Under the pieces are notes generated by a model. That model saw only the letters and a program-made list of their open reading frames with translations. It ran no database searches and had not been told where the DNA came from. Shown here piece by piece: positions 19,078-27,011 of a stretch of 64,000 nucleotides of DNA (position 1 is its first letter; every line of letters starts with the position of its first letter). This DNA comes from Algoriphagus taiwanensis (lineage in GTDB: Bacteria > Bacteroidota > Bacteroidia > Cytophagales > Cyclobacteriaceae): the NCBI RefSeq assembly GCF_036245645.1, contig NZ_BTPE01000004.1, positions 310,001-374,000 on the forward strand, in the 5' to 3' direction. A program made the position numbers and the translations under genes.

Positions 19078-19635
19078 TCAATTACCTCTGCTTCGCATAG
19101 TCACAGGCTGTGCAAGATAAATCAAATCTGAAGGTGGTTTTTGGGTGGTTTTAATCTGGTCAAAAACAAAAAATGACTGGGCAATAAAGTCCCGCTCGTT
19201 TAGGGTTTTAATGGGCTTGATCCCAAAGTTTTCAACAAGGAAAAGTGGCCCATATGGTCCTATGATTTCATGTCCATTTTGGCTACGTTTTCTTTTTAAT
19301 TTGAAAACTTCTCCACTTTCAAATTCAAATCTGGCATTTCCCCAAAAGTAACTTCCTTTTCCTCTTGCGATCTGTTGCTTGGAGTTTTGGTCTATGATTC
19401 TGGCGTTTTTGATTATCCCATAATTTTTATGATAAAACATGCGGGTAGTCCTGTTGCCTTGATGAAGATCCGCATATTGAAATCCAGGGTCCACTTTCAA
19501 CAACGTGTTTTCACCTCCGCTTTCTTGGAATTTCACTTCAATCATGGGCAATTCCCAAGAAGCGGCAGACTGAGAGTTGGCTTGTAAGGAAAGGATCATC
19601 AATCCGAAAAGCAGAAAAAGAGAACGAGTTTTCAT
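19078..19635 (-). CDS. Secreted protein of unknown function
   Basis: 185 residues with a clear signal peptide (KTRSLFLLFGLMILSLQANSQS, cleavage after about residue 22). The mature part is beta-rich and basic, with GKGSYFWGNARFEFESGEVFKLKRKR and a C-terminal YLAQPVTMRSRGN tail. No enzymatic motif is visible and I do not recognise the family; repeated beta strands could be a periplasmic binding or WG-like fold. ATG start. It lies alone 26 bases downstream of the preceding small gene on the same strand. Confidence 0.6.
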   Translation of the reverse strand: MKTRSLFLLFGLMILSLQANSQSAASWELPMIEVKFQESGGENTLLKVDPGFQYADLHQGNRTTRMFYHKNYGIIKNARIIDQNSKQQIARGKGSYFWGNARFEFESGEVFKLKRKRSQNGHEIIGPYGPLFLVENFGIKPIKTLNERDFIAQSFFVFDQIKTTQKPPSDLIYLAQPVTMRSRGN

Positions 19636-19769
19636 GGGAGTGGCTGTTAGTTGATAGCCTTAACGAAATCATTTGGTTGAGGTTCAATTGTTTTGAATCC
19701 TATTCTGATCCGCTCATTTATCAAAATGATAGCGAAAAATTATTTTTTTTGAAAAACCCGAAACGATGC

Positions 19770-19799
19770 TTTGTCTTTTCCAATCCCTTTCTAAATTTG
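19770..19799 (+). promoter_or_regulatory. Putative trp operon promoter
   Basis: TTTG at 19770-19773 and TAAATTTG at 19792-19799, spaced by 18 bases, fit the Bacteroidota consensus TTTG-N18-20-TAnnTTTG exactly in the -7 box. The predicted transcription start (about 19804) is only some 6 bases ahead of the leader-peptide ATG at 19810, so the leader mRNA is nearly leaderless. Confidence 0.65.
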
Positions 19800-19809
19800 T
19801 CGCATCCTT

Positions 19810-19887
19810 ATGAAAACAATCGCAAACAAATACTGGTGGTGGCATTCAAGCTCTTTCCAAGGGAAAGCTCAGAAAGCCGTTGCCTAA
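19810..19887 (+). CDS. trpL: trp leader peptide (TrpL-type) with three tandem Trp codons
   Basis: 25-codon reading frame starting MKTIANKYWWWHSSSF and ending QKAVA-stop. The three consecutive TGG codons are at 19834-19842. Trp is the rarest residue in most proteins, and a WWW run between a consensus promoter and an intrinsic terminator just before trpE is the classic attenuator leader layout. A ribosome stalled on the Trp codons leaves 19870-19878 free to form the antiterminator; a ribosome reaching the stop codon at 19885 covers it and lets the terminator form. The peptide itself probably has no function. Too short for ordinary gene callers. Confidence 0.85.
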   Translation: MKTIANKYWWWHSSSFQGKAQKAVA

Positions 19888-19921
19888 ATTTTGCGCAGCA
19901 CATATCACAGAAGGCTTACTG
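19870..19921 (+). promoter_or_regulatory. trp antiterminator (alternative pairing)
   Basis: CAGAAAGCC (19870-19878) can pair with GGCTTACTG (19913-19921) in 8 of 9 positions with one A-A mismatch. The 3' strand is the left arm of the terminator, so the two structures exclude each other. A further short hairpin, AGCTcTTTCC with GGGAAAGCT (about 19848-19869), could act as the pause structure. Confidence 0.7.
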
Positions 19922-19944
19922 GATTTCCCGGTAAGCCTTTTTTT
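19911..19944 (+). terminator. trp attenuator terminator
   Basis: AAGGCTTACTGG (19911-19922) pairs with CCGGTAAGCCTT (19928-19939): 12 pairs with a single G-U, a 5-base loop, and seven T at 19938-19944. It ends 20 bases before the trpE ATG, in the right place to stop transcription ahead of the operon. Confidence 0.85.
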
Positions 19945-19964
19945 ATGAAAAAAAATAACCACTG

Positions 19965-21377
19965 ATGAACCACATTAAGTATCCTATTCTCACCACTTAC
20001 CGAAAGCGACTGGCTGACACGATCACTCCCGTGAGCATTTATCTGCAGATTAGAGATCGCTTTGCCAACCCGATCCTCTTGGAATCTTCCGATTACCACG
20101 GTCAGGAAAACAGCTATTCCTATATCTGCTTTAATCCCATTGCCACTTTTGATTTCAATGCCGGACAAGTCACCGAAAAGCTTCCGGACGGCAAGGAATT
20201 GAGCTATCCTGTGACCGCACAGAAGCGCCTGATGGACTGCCTCAGGGCTTTTGGAAACAAGTTTGACCCGACTCCGGACAAGTTCAAGTTCAGTACCAAC
20301 GGGCTTTTTGGCTATATCCAATACGATACGGTGGGGTGGTTTGAAGACATCAAACTGAGCAAAACCACACCCAATGAAATCCCGATGATGCACTATGCGA
20401 TGTACCAGAATATCATCGTGGTGGATCACTACAAAAATGAGCTCCATCTCTTCGAACATCGGGTGGCTGGGGCTAACAATCCCGAATACCTTGCTGAGAT
20501 AGAAACCTTGCTCAACAATAAAAATATTCCTGCATACAGCTTCAAGCGAGTAGGAGAGGAAGTTTCCAACTATTCCGATGAGGAGTTTTTGAAAATACTC
20601 AATCAAGGCAGAGAGTATTGCTTTCGGGGGGATGTGTTCCAAATTGTGCTTTCAAGAAGGTTTTCGACCGAATTCAAAGGGGATGAATTCAATGTGTATC
20701 GGGCACTCAGATCGGTCAATCCTTCTCCCTATCTTTTCTACTTTGATTATGGGTCCTTCAAGGTTTTTGGAAGTTCGCCCGAGGCACAGATTGTGGTCAA
20801 AAACCGCAAAGCAACCATCTTCCCAATTGCAGGAACTTTCCGTAGAACGGGCAATGATGTCGAGGATGCAGAATTGGCCAAAAAGCTTTTCGACGATCCC
20901 AAAGAAAACTCAGAGCACGTGATGCTGGTGGATTTGGCTAGAAATGACCTTTCTCGATCCTCTGATGTGGTAGAAGTGGAGGTCTTCAAAGAAATCCAAT
21001 ACTACTCTCATGTGATTCACTTGGTTTCCAAAGTCACCGGTCAACTGGCTGAGGGAGCCAATCCGCTTCAGTTGGTAGCAGACACCTTTCCGGCAGGGAC
21101 CCTCTCCGGAGCGCCGAAATACCGGGCGATGGAACTCATTGACGAACTGGAAAACGTCAGCCGTCAATTCTATGGAGGTGCAATTGGCTACCTGGGTTTC
21201 AATGGAGACTTTAATCATGCAATTTTAATCCGATCCTTTGTCTCGGAAAACAATCACCTGAGATTCCAGGCTGGAGCAGGAGTAGTGGCCAAAAGCTCGA
21301 TTCCTTCCGAGTTGCAGGAAGTGGCAAATAAGCTGGAGGCGTTGAGAGTTGCTTTGCGGGCGGCCGAGAATATTTAA
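19965..21377 (+). CDS. trpE: Anthranilate synthase component I
   Basis: Chorismate plus ammonia to anthranilate, first committed step of tryptophan synthesis. 470 residues. The Trp feedback-site motif LLES is intact at 38-41 and the chorismate-binding core is present: FGSSPEAQIVV, IFPIAGTFRRTGND, DLARNDLSRSSD and AGTLSGAPKYRAMELIDELE. These favour TrpE over PabB or MenF, and trpG-D-C-F-B-A follow. The ATG overlaps the TGA of a six-codon frame (19945-19965) that begins directly after the attenuator terminator, which might couple translation. The TAA stop runs into the left arm of repeat element A. Confidence 0.96.
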   Translation: MNHIKYPILTTYRKRLADTITPVSIYLQIRDRFANPILLESSDYHGQENSYSYICFNPIATFDFNAGQVTEKLPDGKELSYPVTAQKRLMDCLRAFGNKFDPTPDKFKFSTNGLFGYIQYDTVGWFEDIKLSKTTPNEIPMMHYAMYQNIIVVDHYKNELHLFEHRVAGANNPEYLAEIETLLNNKNIPAYSFKRVGEEVSNYSDEEFLKILNQGREYCFRGDVFQIVLSRRFSTEFKGDEFNVYRALRSVNPSPYLFYFDYGSFKVFGSSPEAQIVVKNRKATIFPIAGTFRRTGNDVEDAELAKKLFDDPKENSEHVMLVDLARNDLSRSSDVVEVEVFKEIQYYSHVIHLVSKVTGQLAEGANPLQLVADTFPAGTLSGAPKYRAMELIDELENVSRQFYGGAIGYLGFNGDFNHAILIRSFVSENNHLRFQAGAGVVAKSSIPSELQEVANKLEALRVALRAAENI

Positions 21378-21411
21378 TTGAAAAATTGGAAGATTTAAAA
21401 ATTGAAAAATT
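21376..21411. repeat. Left arm of element A: octamer-period inverted repeat
   Basis: AT-rich 36-base arm with ATT recurring every 8 bases (ATTGAAAA ATTGGAAG ATTTAAAA ATTGAAAA). It starts inside the trpE stop codon and ends at the ATG of the four-helix gene. Its reverse complement matches the right arm at 21806-21846 at most positions. Confidence 0.7.
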
Positions 21412-21807
21412 ATGGCCAAGTACGAGCGCTTTGAAGATTTGCCGGTATGGCAGCATGCCATTGAGATCGGAGTCAGAATTTACGAATTGGTCGATTCCGA
21501 AAAGGTGTTGAAGGATTATCGTGCTAAAGATCAGCTTGTTGGTGCAGCTATTTCAATTTCCAATAACATCGCGGAAGGTTTCGAATACAATAGAAATAAA
21601 CAGTTCATTCGATACTTAAAAATAGCCAAAGGTTCAGCAGGAGAACTAAGAAGTCAGCTTTTTCTAATGATGAGAGCCGGAAAAATTGAAAAGGAGGTCT
21701 ATGAATTTAACTACAATGACTTGGTCCTTTTCTCCAGTGAGGTAAAAGGTCTGATCAAATATCTACGAGACTTCGAAAAGAACCGAAAAAGGCAAGGAGG
21801 AGCGTAA
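21412..21807 (+). CDS. Four-helix bundle protein (23S rRNA intervening-sequence/S23 type)
   Basis: 131 residues, wholly helical, with family marks FEDLPVWQHAIEIGVRIYEL near 6-25 broken as FEDLPVWQHA and IYELV, AISISNNIAEGFEY near 47-60 and YLKIAKGSAGELRSQL near 69-84. This is the S23/four-helix-bundle family first known from intervening sequences inside 23S rRNA genes and structurally related to the Avd accessory protein of diversity-generating retroelements. Biochemical role not established. It interrupts the trp operon between trpE and trpG, with inverted-repeat arms touching both its start codon and its stop codon, which suggests insertion as a unit. Codon use does not look foreign. Confidence 0.88.
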   Translation: MAKYERFEDLPVWQHAIEIGVRIYELVDSEKVLKDYRAKDQLVGAAISISNNIAEGFEYNRNKQFIRYLKIAKGSAGELRSQLFLMMRAGKIEKEVYEFNYNDLVLFSSEVKGLIKYLRDFEKNRKRQGGA

Positions 21808-21846
21808 TCTTTCAATCTTTCAATTTTACAATCTTGAAATTTCAAA
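21806..21846. repeat. Right arm of element A: octamer-period inverted repeat
   Basis: AATCTTTC repeats with an 8-base period (AATCTTTC AATCTTTC AATTTTAC AATCTTGA). It starts inside the TAA stop of the four-helix gene and ends 1 base before the trpG ATG. Inverted relative to the left arm at 21376-21411; together they could fold the four-helix coding region out as a loop on one long stem. Confidence 0.7.
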
Positions 21847-21847
21847 T

Positions 21848-22414
21848 ATGAAAATACTGGTACTCGATAATTACGACTCCTTCACCTACAACCTGGTCTA
21901 TATCGTCCGGCAGTTGGGGTTTGGAGCGCAAATGGATGTCTTTAGGAATGACAAAATCAGTCTTGAAGATGCCTCCAACTACGATAAAATCCTTCTTTCA
22001 CCTGGACCTGGCATCCCGTCAGAAGCGGGAATAATGCCTGAGTTGTTAAAGGAGTATGCTTCGACCAAATCCATTTTCGGAGTTTGCCTGGGGCATCAGG
22101 CGATAGGAGAGGCTTTTGGCGGTAGCCTGATCAACCTTTCTGAAGTACTTCACGGAGTAGCTTCCGAGGTGACGGTGCAGGATGATTTGTTGTTCAAAGA
22201 CGTTCCGAATACATTCAAAATCGGCCGATATCACTCTTGGGTGATCGATGAGTCCACTCCTTCCCCGGATTTGGAAGTGATCGGCAGAACTCCGGATAAA
22301 CAAATCATGGCCGTCCGACACAAACAGTTTGATGTCCGAGGAGTTCAATTCCATCCGGAAAGTATTTTGACCGAAAATGGTGTCAAAATCATGCAAAACT
22401 GGTTAGATTCTTAA
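21848..22414 (+). CDS. trpG: Anthranilate synthase component II (glutamine amidotransferase)
   Basis: Class I glutaminase subunit giving ammonia to TrpE. 188 residues. Catalytic Cys80 in FGVCLGHQAIGE, oxyanion motif LLSPGPGIPSE and the His/Glu pair in VQFHPESILTENG near residue 167. N-terminus MKILVLDNYDSFTYNLV is typical. It follows repeat element A by one base and precedes trpD by 29. A PabA role cannot be excluded but context says TrpG. Confidence 0.95.
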   Translation: MKILVLDNYDSFTYNLVYIVRQLGFGAQMDVFRNDKISLEDASNYDKILLSPGPGIPSEAGIMPELLKEYASTKSIFGVCLGHQAIGEAFGGSLINLSEVLHGVASEVTVQDDLLFKDVPNTFKIGRYHSWVIDESTPSPDLEVIGRTPDKQIMAVRHKQFDVRGVQFHPESILTENGVKIMQNWLDS

Positions 22415-22443
22415 ATTTGAAGTTCACCCACCCACTATCACCC

Positions 22444-23454
22444 ATGAAAGAAATTCTCAATCAATTGATCGCACATCAGACTCTTTCGCAAGAACAGGCT
22501 CGTGAAGTGCTCAAAAATATCGCCACCGGAGGCTACAATACGAGCCAAATTGCTGCTTTTATGACGGTTTACCTGATGAGAAGCATTACCGTAGAGGAGC
22601 TTCGGGGCTTCCGTGAGGCGATGCTGGAGTTGTGTATTCCTGTTGAAATCGACGAATACGATGCCATGGACCTTTGCGGCACCGGGGGTGACGGTAAGGA
22701 TACCTTCAATATTTCCACGCTTTCGTCCTTTATCGTAGCTGGTGCAGGGCAAAATGTAGCTAAACACGGAAATACGGGGGTTTCTTCGATTTGTGGTTCT
22801 TCCAATTTGCTCCAATACTTTGGGTATCAGTTTACCAATGATCTGGATGAAATAAGACGCTCTCTGGACGAAGCGGGACTTTGCTTCCTGCATGCGCCAC
22901 TTTTCCATCCGGCCATGAAAAATGTGGCGCCGATCCGAAAGGAACTCGGCGTGAAGACCTTTTTCAATATGCTCGGTCCTATGGTAAATCCAAGCTTTCC
23001 AAGAAAGCAACTGGTCGGCGTATTTAGCTTAGAATTGGCTCGTTTGTACGGGTATTTATACCAAGAAACCGACGGAAAATTTTCAATCCTTCACGCACTG
23101 GATGGATACGATGAGATTTCTCTCACGGGTCCGTTTAAGATGATTTCAAACTCGGGTGAGAAATTATATAATCCTGAAACTATCGGACTTTCTAGGCTTT
23201 CTGCTGAAAGCATCAAAGGAGGCGCTACAGTGGAGGAGTCAGCAAAAATCTTTGAAAACATATTGAAGGGAAAAGGGGAAAAAGCTCAAAACCAAGTCGT
23301 TATTGCTAATGCTGCGGCGGCTCTGGTGACAGCTCGAGAAGGATTGAGCTTTGCCGATGCGGTTTTGGAAGCCGAGGAAGTGTTGCTTAGCGGCAAGGCA
23401 CTTAAAGTATTTAATGGTTTGGTCAATCCACAAACGACCGTTTCACTCGCTTAA
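22444..23454 (+). CDS. trpD: Anthranilate phosphoribosyltransferase
   Basis: Joins anthranilate to PRPP. 336 residues from ATG 22444; the frame is open from a TTG at 22417, but the ATG matches the family N-terminus (MKEILNQLIAHQTLS). Signature motifs: PRPP loop DLCGTGGDGKDTFNIST near 77-93, KHGNTGVSSICGSSNLL near 107, and NMLGPMVNPSFPRKQLVGVF near 180. Fourth gene of the trp run. Confidence 0.95.
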   Translation: MKEILNQLIAHQTLSQEQAREVLKNIATGGYNTSQIAAFMTVYLMRSITVEELRGFREAMLELCIPVEIDEYDAMDLCGTGGDGKDTFNISTLSSFIVAGAGQNVAKHGNTGVSSICGSSNLLQYFGYQFTNDLDEIRRSLDEAGLCFLHAPLFHPAMKNVAPIRKELGVKTFFNMLGPMVNPSFPRKQLVGVFSLELARLYGYLYQETDGKFSILHALDGYDEISLTGPFKMISNSGEKLYNPETIGLSRLSAESIKGGATVEESAKIFENILKGKGEKAQNQVVIANAAAALVTAREGLSFADAVLEAEEVLLSGKALKVFNGLVNPQTTVSLA

Positions 23455-23463
23455 AAAGTACTT

Positions 23464-24285
23464 ATGAATATTCTGGAAAAAATCATTGCTGATAAATACA
23501 AGGAAGTAGACGAGAAAAAGAGTCTAATTCCTGTCAAACTGCTGGAAAAAAGCATCTACTTCTCCGGGCCGGTGGTGTCCATGAAAAAATATGTAAGTCA
23601 TCCGGAAAAGTCAGGAATAATCGCCGAATTCAAGCGGAAGTCCCCGTCCAAGGGTTGGATCAATGCTTCGGCTTCCGTGGAGCAAGTCAGTATCGGATAC
23701 ATGCAGGCTGGGGCATCTGCGCTTTCCATCCTGACTGATAAGGAATACTTCGGAGGTACCAATGAGGATCTGAAAATTGCCCGAAAATTCAATTTCTGCC
23801 CAATCCTCCGTAAGGATTTTGTGGTGGACGAATACCAAATCATCGAAGCAAAATCTATCGGTGCCGATTGTATTTTGCTGATTGCGGCAGCTTTGGAACC
23901 GGAGAAATTGAAGTCTTTGGCCTACTTCGCCAAAAGTCTCGGGCTGGAAGTACTTATGGAGGTCCACGACGGGGAAGAACTTGACCGAAGTCTTTGTGAT
24001 GCCCTGGATTTGGTAGGAGTGAATAACCGTAACCTAAAGACCTTTGAGGTTTCAATCGATACTTCTTTAGGTTTGGTAGATCGTATTCCCTCGACCTTTG
24101 TGAAGGTATCAGAAAGCGGGATATCCGAACCAAAAACCTTGGTTGAGTTGAAAAAAGCGGGTTTTGATGGTTTCCTGATCGGGGAAAACTTCATGAAATC
24201 CAGCCGTCCTGAGCAGGCCGCTTATAATTTCATCAAGGAATTTGGAAAGCTGAAAGCCTTGGAATCCGAGCTAAGCCAAGCCTGA
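23464..24285 (+). CDS. trpC: Indole-3-glycerol phosphate synthase
   Basis: Ring-closing TIM-barrel enzyme, 273 residues. Motifs: IIAEFKRKSPSKGWI (catalytic Glu and Lys of ExKxxSPS), LSILTDKEYFGGTNEDL, PILRKDFVVDEYQI (catalytic Lys), LVGVNNRNLKTFEV, and VSESGI for the final Glu. Not fused to TrpF, unlike the enterobacterial enzyme. Its TGA overlaps the trpF ATG by one base. Confidence 0.96.
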   Translation: MNILEKIIADKYKEVDEKKSLIPVKLLEKSIYFSGPVVSMKKYVSHPEKSGIIAEFKRKSPSKGWINASASVEQVSIGYMQAGASALSILTDKEYFGGTNEDLKIARKFNFCPILRKDFVVDEYQIIEAKSIGADCILLIAAALEPEKLKSLAYFAKSLGLEVLMEVHDGEELDRSLCDALDLVGVNNRNLKTFEVSIDTSLGLVDRIPSTFVKVSESGISEPKTLVELKKAGFDGFLIGENFMKSSRPEQAAYNFIKEFGKLKALESELSQA

Positions 24286-24926
24286 TGGAAATCAAAGTCT
24301 GTGGCATGCGAGAGCCGGAAAATATCCGAAGTTTGATTTCGGAAGTGAATCCGGATTGGATGGGATTGATCTTTTATCCCAAATCGCCCCGCTATGTGAC
24401 AGATGAAAAAGCGGCTGACTTGAAGGAGCTTCCGGTGAAAAAAGTCGGGGTTTTTGTCAATGAAACAGAAGCTGAAATCCTGAGAAAAGTGGACCAATTT
24501 GGCCTTTCTGCCATTCAGCTACATGGAAGTGAGTCGCCTGATATAGTGAAAAGTCTGGCTAAAAAAACCGAAGCGGAACTCTGGAAAGTGATCTCTGTCG
24601 GAGCAGAGATTGATTGGCAAAGTCTGGAAGATTACCTGCCTTATGTGAGCAAGTTTCTTTTCGATACAGCCACTGCAGCGCATGGAGGCTCGGGAAGAAA
24701 GTTTGACTGGGAAATTCTCAAAACCTATCCCTTCGACAAAGGCTTTCTGCTGAGTGGAGGACTGGATGAAGAAAGTGCCGATGAGGTTTTGGCTTTGCGA
24801 AAGCAAATCCCCCAACTCCAAGGCGTGGATATCAACTCCAAATTTGAGGAGGCTCCCGGTCTAAAAAACATTGAAAAACTGAAGAATTTTAAAAGTCGCC
24901 TGATTCATGCAGGCACTCAAAACTAA
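24285..24926 (+). CDS. trpF: Phosphoribosylanthranilate isomerase
   Basis: Amadori rearrangement of PRA to CdRP. 213 residues; catalytic Cys in VCGMREPENI near residue 5, GLIFYPKSPRYV near 28, VGVFVN, IQLHGSE and the late catalytic Asp in FLFDTA. Single-domain form, translationally coupled to trpC by TGATG. Confidence 0.95.
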   Translation: MEIKVCGMREPENIRSLISEVNPDWMGLIFYPKSPRYVTDEKAADLKELPVKKVGVFVNETEAEILRKVDQFGLSAIQLHGSESPDIVKSLAKKTEAELWKVISVGAEIDWQSLEDYLPYVSKFLFDTATAAHGGSGRKFDWEILKTYPFDKGFLLSGGLDEESADEVLALRKQIPQLQGVDINSKFEEAPGLKNIEKLKNFKSRLIHAGTQN

Positions 24927-24947
24927 TAACCTTATATCTAGGAACCG

Positions 24948-26126
24948 ATGATACGTGTAGATGAAAAAGGCTTTTACGGGAAGTTTGGAGGGGCATATAT
25001 CCCCGAGATGCTTCATCCGAATATCGAAGAGCTGAGAGAAAATTATGAGGAGATCGTAGCCAGTCCGGAGTTTCAGCAGGAGTTTCAGACTTTGCTCAGG
25101 GACTTCGTAGGCCGCCCGACTCCGCTTTATTTTGCCACTCGTCTTTCCGAGCAATTCGGGGCGAAAATCTACCTTAAGCGGGAGGACCTTTGCCATACCG
25201 GTGCGCATAAAGTCAATAATACCGTAGGGCAGATTCTTTTGGCCAAAAGACTGGGCAAAAAACGCATTATCGCCGAAACGGGTGCCGGCCAACATGGGGT
25301 AGCGACTGCGACGGTTTGTGCCCTGATGGGAATGGATTGCACGGTCTACATGGGCGAGTTGGACATTCAGCGTCAGCGTCCCAATGTGGAACGAATGAGA
25401 ATCCTCGGCGCCAAAGTCGTGCCAGCGACTTCCGGCTCCAAGACCCTCAAAGACGCGACCAATGAAGCTATGCGTGCCTGGATCAATAATCCGGTGGATA
25501 CCCATTACATCATCGGTTCAGTAGTAGGTCCTCATCCCTATCCGGAGATGGTCGCTAGATTTCAGTCCGTCATCTCAGAGGAGATGAAGTGGCAATTAAA
25601 AGAAAAAGAAGGTCGCGAAAATCCAGACGCTGTCATCGCCTGTGTGGGTGGAGGTTCTAACGCTGCGGGAGCTTTTTACCACTATTACAATACGCCTGAA
25701 GTGCGCCTAATCGCAGCAGAAGCGGCAGGTTTGGGTATCAGTTCGGGGAAATCCGCTGCGACTACTGTGTTGGGGACTCCAGGGATTTTGCATGGTTCTA
25801 AGACCATTCTCATGCAAACCGAAGATGGACAAGTCGTCGAGCCACATTCCATTTCTGCTGGTCTGGACTATCCGGGAATCGGGCCGGTTCATGCGCACCT
25901 GTTTGACATTGGAAGAGCGGAGTTTGTAGCTGTTGAAGATGAAGACGCCATGAAAGCCGGGATTCTTCTCAGCCGAACAGAAGGAATTATCCCTGCGATC
26001 GAGACTGCCCACGCCATCCATGCCCTGAACATGATCGAATATCGAAAAGACGAGGTGATCGTGATCAATCTCTCCGGAAGAGGAGACAAGGACCTGGAGA
26101 CATATATCAAGTGGGGAAATTATTGA
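24948..26126 (+). CDS. trpB: Tryptophan synthase beta chain
   Basis: Condenses indole with serine on PLP. 392 residues. PLP lysine in CHTGAHKVNNTVGQIL near residue 88, LKREDL, AETGAGQHGVATATV, the phosphate loop CVGGGSNAAGAF near 235 and the C-terminal SGRGDKDL. This is the alpha-associated TrpB1 type. Followed by repeat element B and trpA. Confidence 0.97.
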   Translation: MIRVDEKGFYGKFGGAYIPEMLHPNIEELRENYEEIVASPEFQQEFQTLLRDFVGRPTPLYFATRLSEQFGAKIYLKREDLCHTGAHKVNNTVGQILLAKRLGKKRIIAETGAGQHGVATATVCALMGMDCTVYMGELDIQRQRPNVERMRILGAKVVPATSGSKTLKDATNEAMRAWINNPVDTHYIIGSVVGPHPYPEMVARFQSVISEEMKWQLKEKEGRENPDAVIACVGGGSNAAGAFYHYYNTPEVRLIAAEAAGLGISSGKSAATTVLGTPGILHGSKTILMQTEDGQVVEPHSISAGLDYPGIGPVHAHLFDIGRAEFVAVEDEDAMKAGILLSRTEGIIPAIETAHAIHALNMIEYRKDEVIVINLSGRGDKDLETYIKWGNY

Positions 26127-26131
26127 TTTAT

Positions 26132-26202
26132 AGTCCGATGTAGGATGTCGGATGACCGATGGCCTAAGTAGGTCAAACAGCGGTCATCGGACATCGGGCA
26201 TC
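26132..26202. repeat. Element B: heptamer-arm palindrome between trpB and trpA
   Basis: Left arm 26132-26162 reads as 7-mers ending in GAT/GATG (GTCCGAT GTAGGAT GTCGGAT GACCGAT); the right arm 26180-26202 is its inverse (CGGTCATCGGACATC matches 14 of 15). The centre contains a small GGCCT/AGGTC hairpin. It starts 5 bases after the trpB stop and ends 14 before the trpA ATG. Confidence 0.75.
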
Positions 26203-26215
26203 AAACAACTGAGAA

Positions 26216-26989
26216 ATGAATCGCATACACTACTTATTTAATACCAAACAGGATCGGGTGCTTTCGATCTACTTTACCGCTGGGTTTCCCAAGCTGGAGG
26301 ATACCATTCCGGTAATGGAGGCCATTGAGGCAGGGGGAGCGGACATCATCGAAATCGGGATTCCGTATTCTGATCCTATTGCTGACGGTCCTACGATCCA
26401 AAACAGCAATATGATTGCCCTGGAAAATGGCATGAGCATGAAGAAGCTCTTTGAACAATTGAAGGGTTTCCGGGCTAAAGTACACCTTCCTGTGGTGTTG
26501 ATGGGCTACCTGAATCCGATTATACAGTTTGGGATGGAGGAGTTTTGTAAAAAGTGCAAGGAAGTTGGAGTGGATGGACTCATCGTGCCTGACTTGCCGA
26601 TGCAGCAGTACTTGGATGAATACAAAAGCCTATTTGACTCCTATGGATTGGTCAATACCTTTTTGATCTCTCCCCAGACTTCCGAAAAGCGAATCCGCGA
26701 AATCGATGAAAACACCGACGGATTTATTTACATGGTGTCTTCCCACTCGATCACCGGAGCCAAGGCTGATATTTCAGAAGAGCAGATCGCCTACTTCGAG
26801 CGGGTGAAAGCCATGAACCTCAAAAATCCCCGATTAATTGGTTTTGGTATTTCCGATGCCCAAACCTTCAGTACCGCTTCTCAATACAGCAACGGAGCGA
26901 TAATTGGTTCGGCTTTTATCAAAAAAGTAAAAGATTCTACAAACCTGAGTCAGGACATCCAGGACTACCTGAGAAGTGTTAAAGCATAA
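26216..26989 (+). CDS. trpA: Tryptophan synthase alpha chain
   Basis: Cleaves indole-3-glycerol phosphate to indole and channels it to TrpB. 257 residues. Catalytic Glu in IIEIGIPYSDPIADGP near residue 45 and the Asp of the same segment; VPDLPMQQYLDEY near 127; phosphate-binding GFGISDAQ and IIGSAFIK near the end. Substrate loop MVSSHSITGA is present. Last of the trp enzymes proper. Confidence 0.96.
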   Translation: MNRIHYLFNTKQDRVLSIYFTAGFPKLEDTIPVMEAIEAGGADIIEIGIPYSDPIADGPTIQNSNMIALENGMSMKKLFEQLKGFRAKVHLPVVLMGYLNPIIQFGMEEFCKKCKEVGVDGLIVPDLPMQQYLDEYKSLFDSYGLVNTFLISPQTSEKRIREIDENTDGFIYMVSSHSITGAKADISEEQIAYFERVKAMNLKNPRLIGFGISDAQTFSTASQYSNGAIIGSAFIKKVKDSTNLSQDIQDYLRSVKA

Positions 26990-27011
26990 CAAACCTTATC
27001 TATTTCAGAAT

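Larger units (their letters stand above)
19636..19964. other. 329-bp intergenic region holding the trp promoter and attenuator
   Basis: The left 130 bases are AT-rich and should contain the promoter of the minus-strand secreted protein, though no clear motif was found. The right part holds the trp promoter, leader peptide, antiterminator and terminator, listed separately. Confidence 0.8.

Noticed and set aside
18870..19100. 76-codon plus-strand frame opposite the 77-residue gene
   Set aside because: Composition (Phe/Ile/Cys-rich) is that of an antisense shadow; the minus frame is more protein-like and has the better start.
19905..20642. 245-codon minus-strand frame opposite the trp leader and trpE
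   Set aside because: It lies wholly antisense to the clear trpE gene, is His/Val-rich without any motif, and covers the attenuator; treated as a shadow frame.
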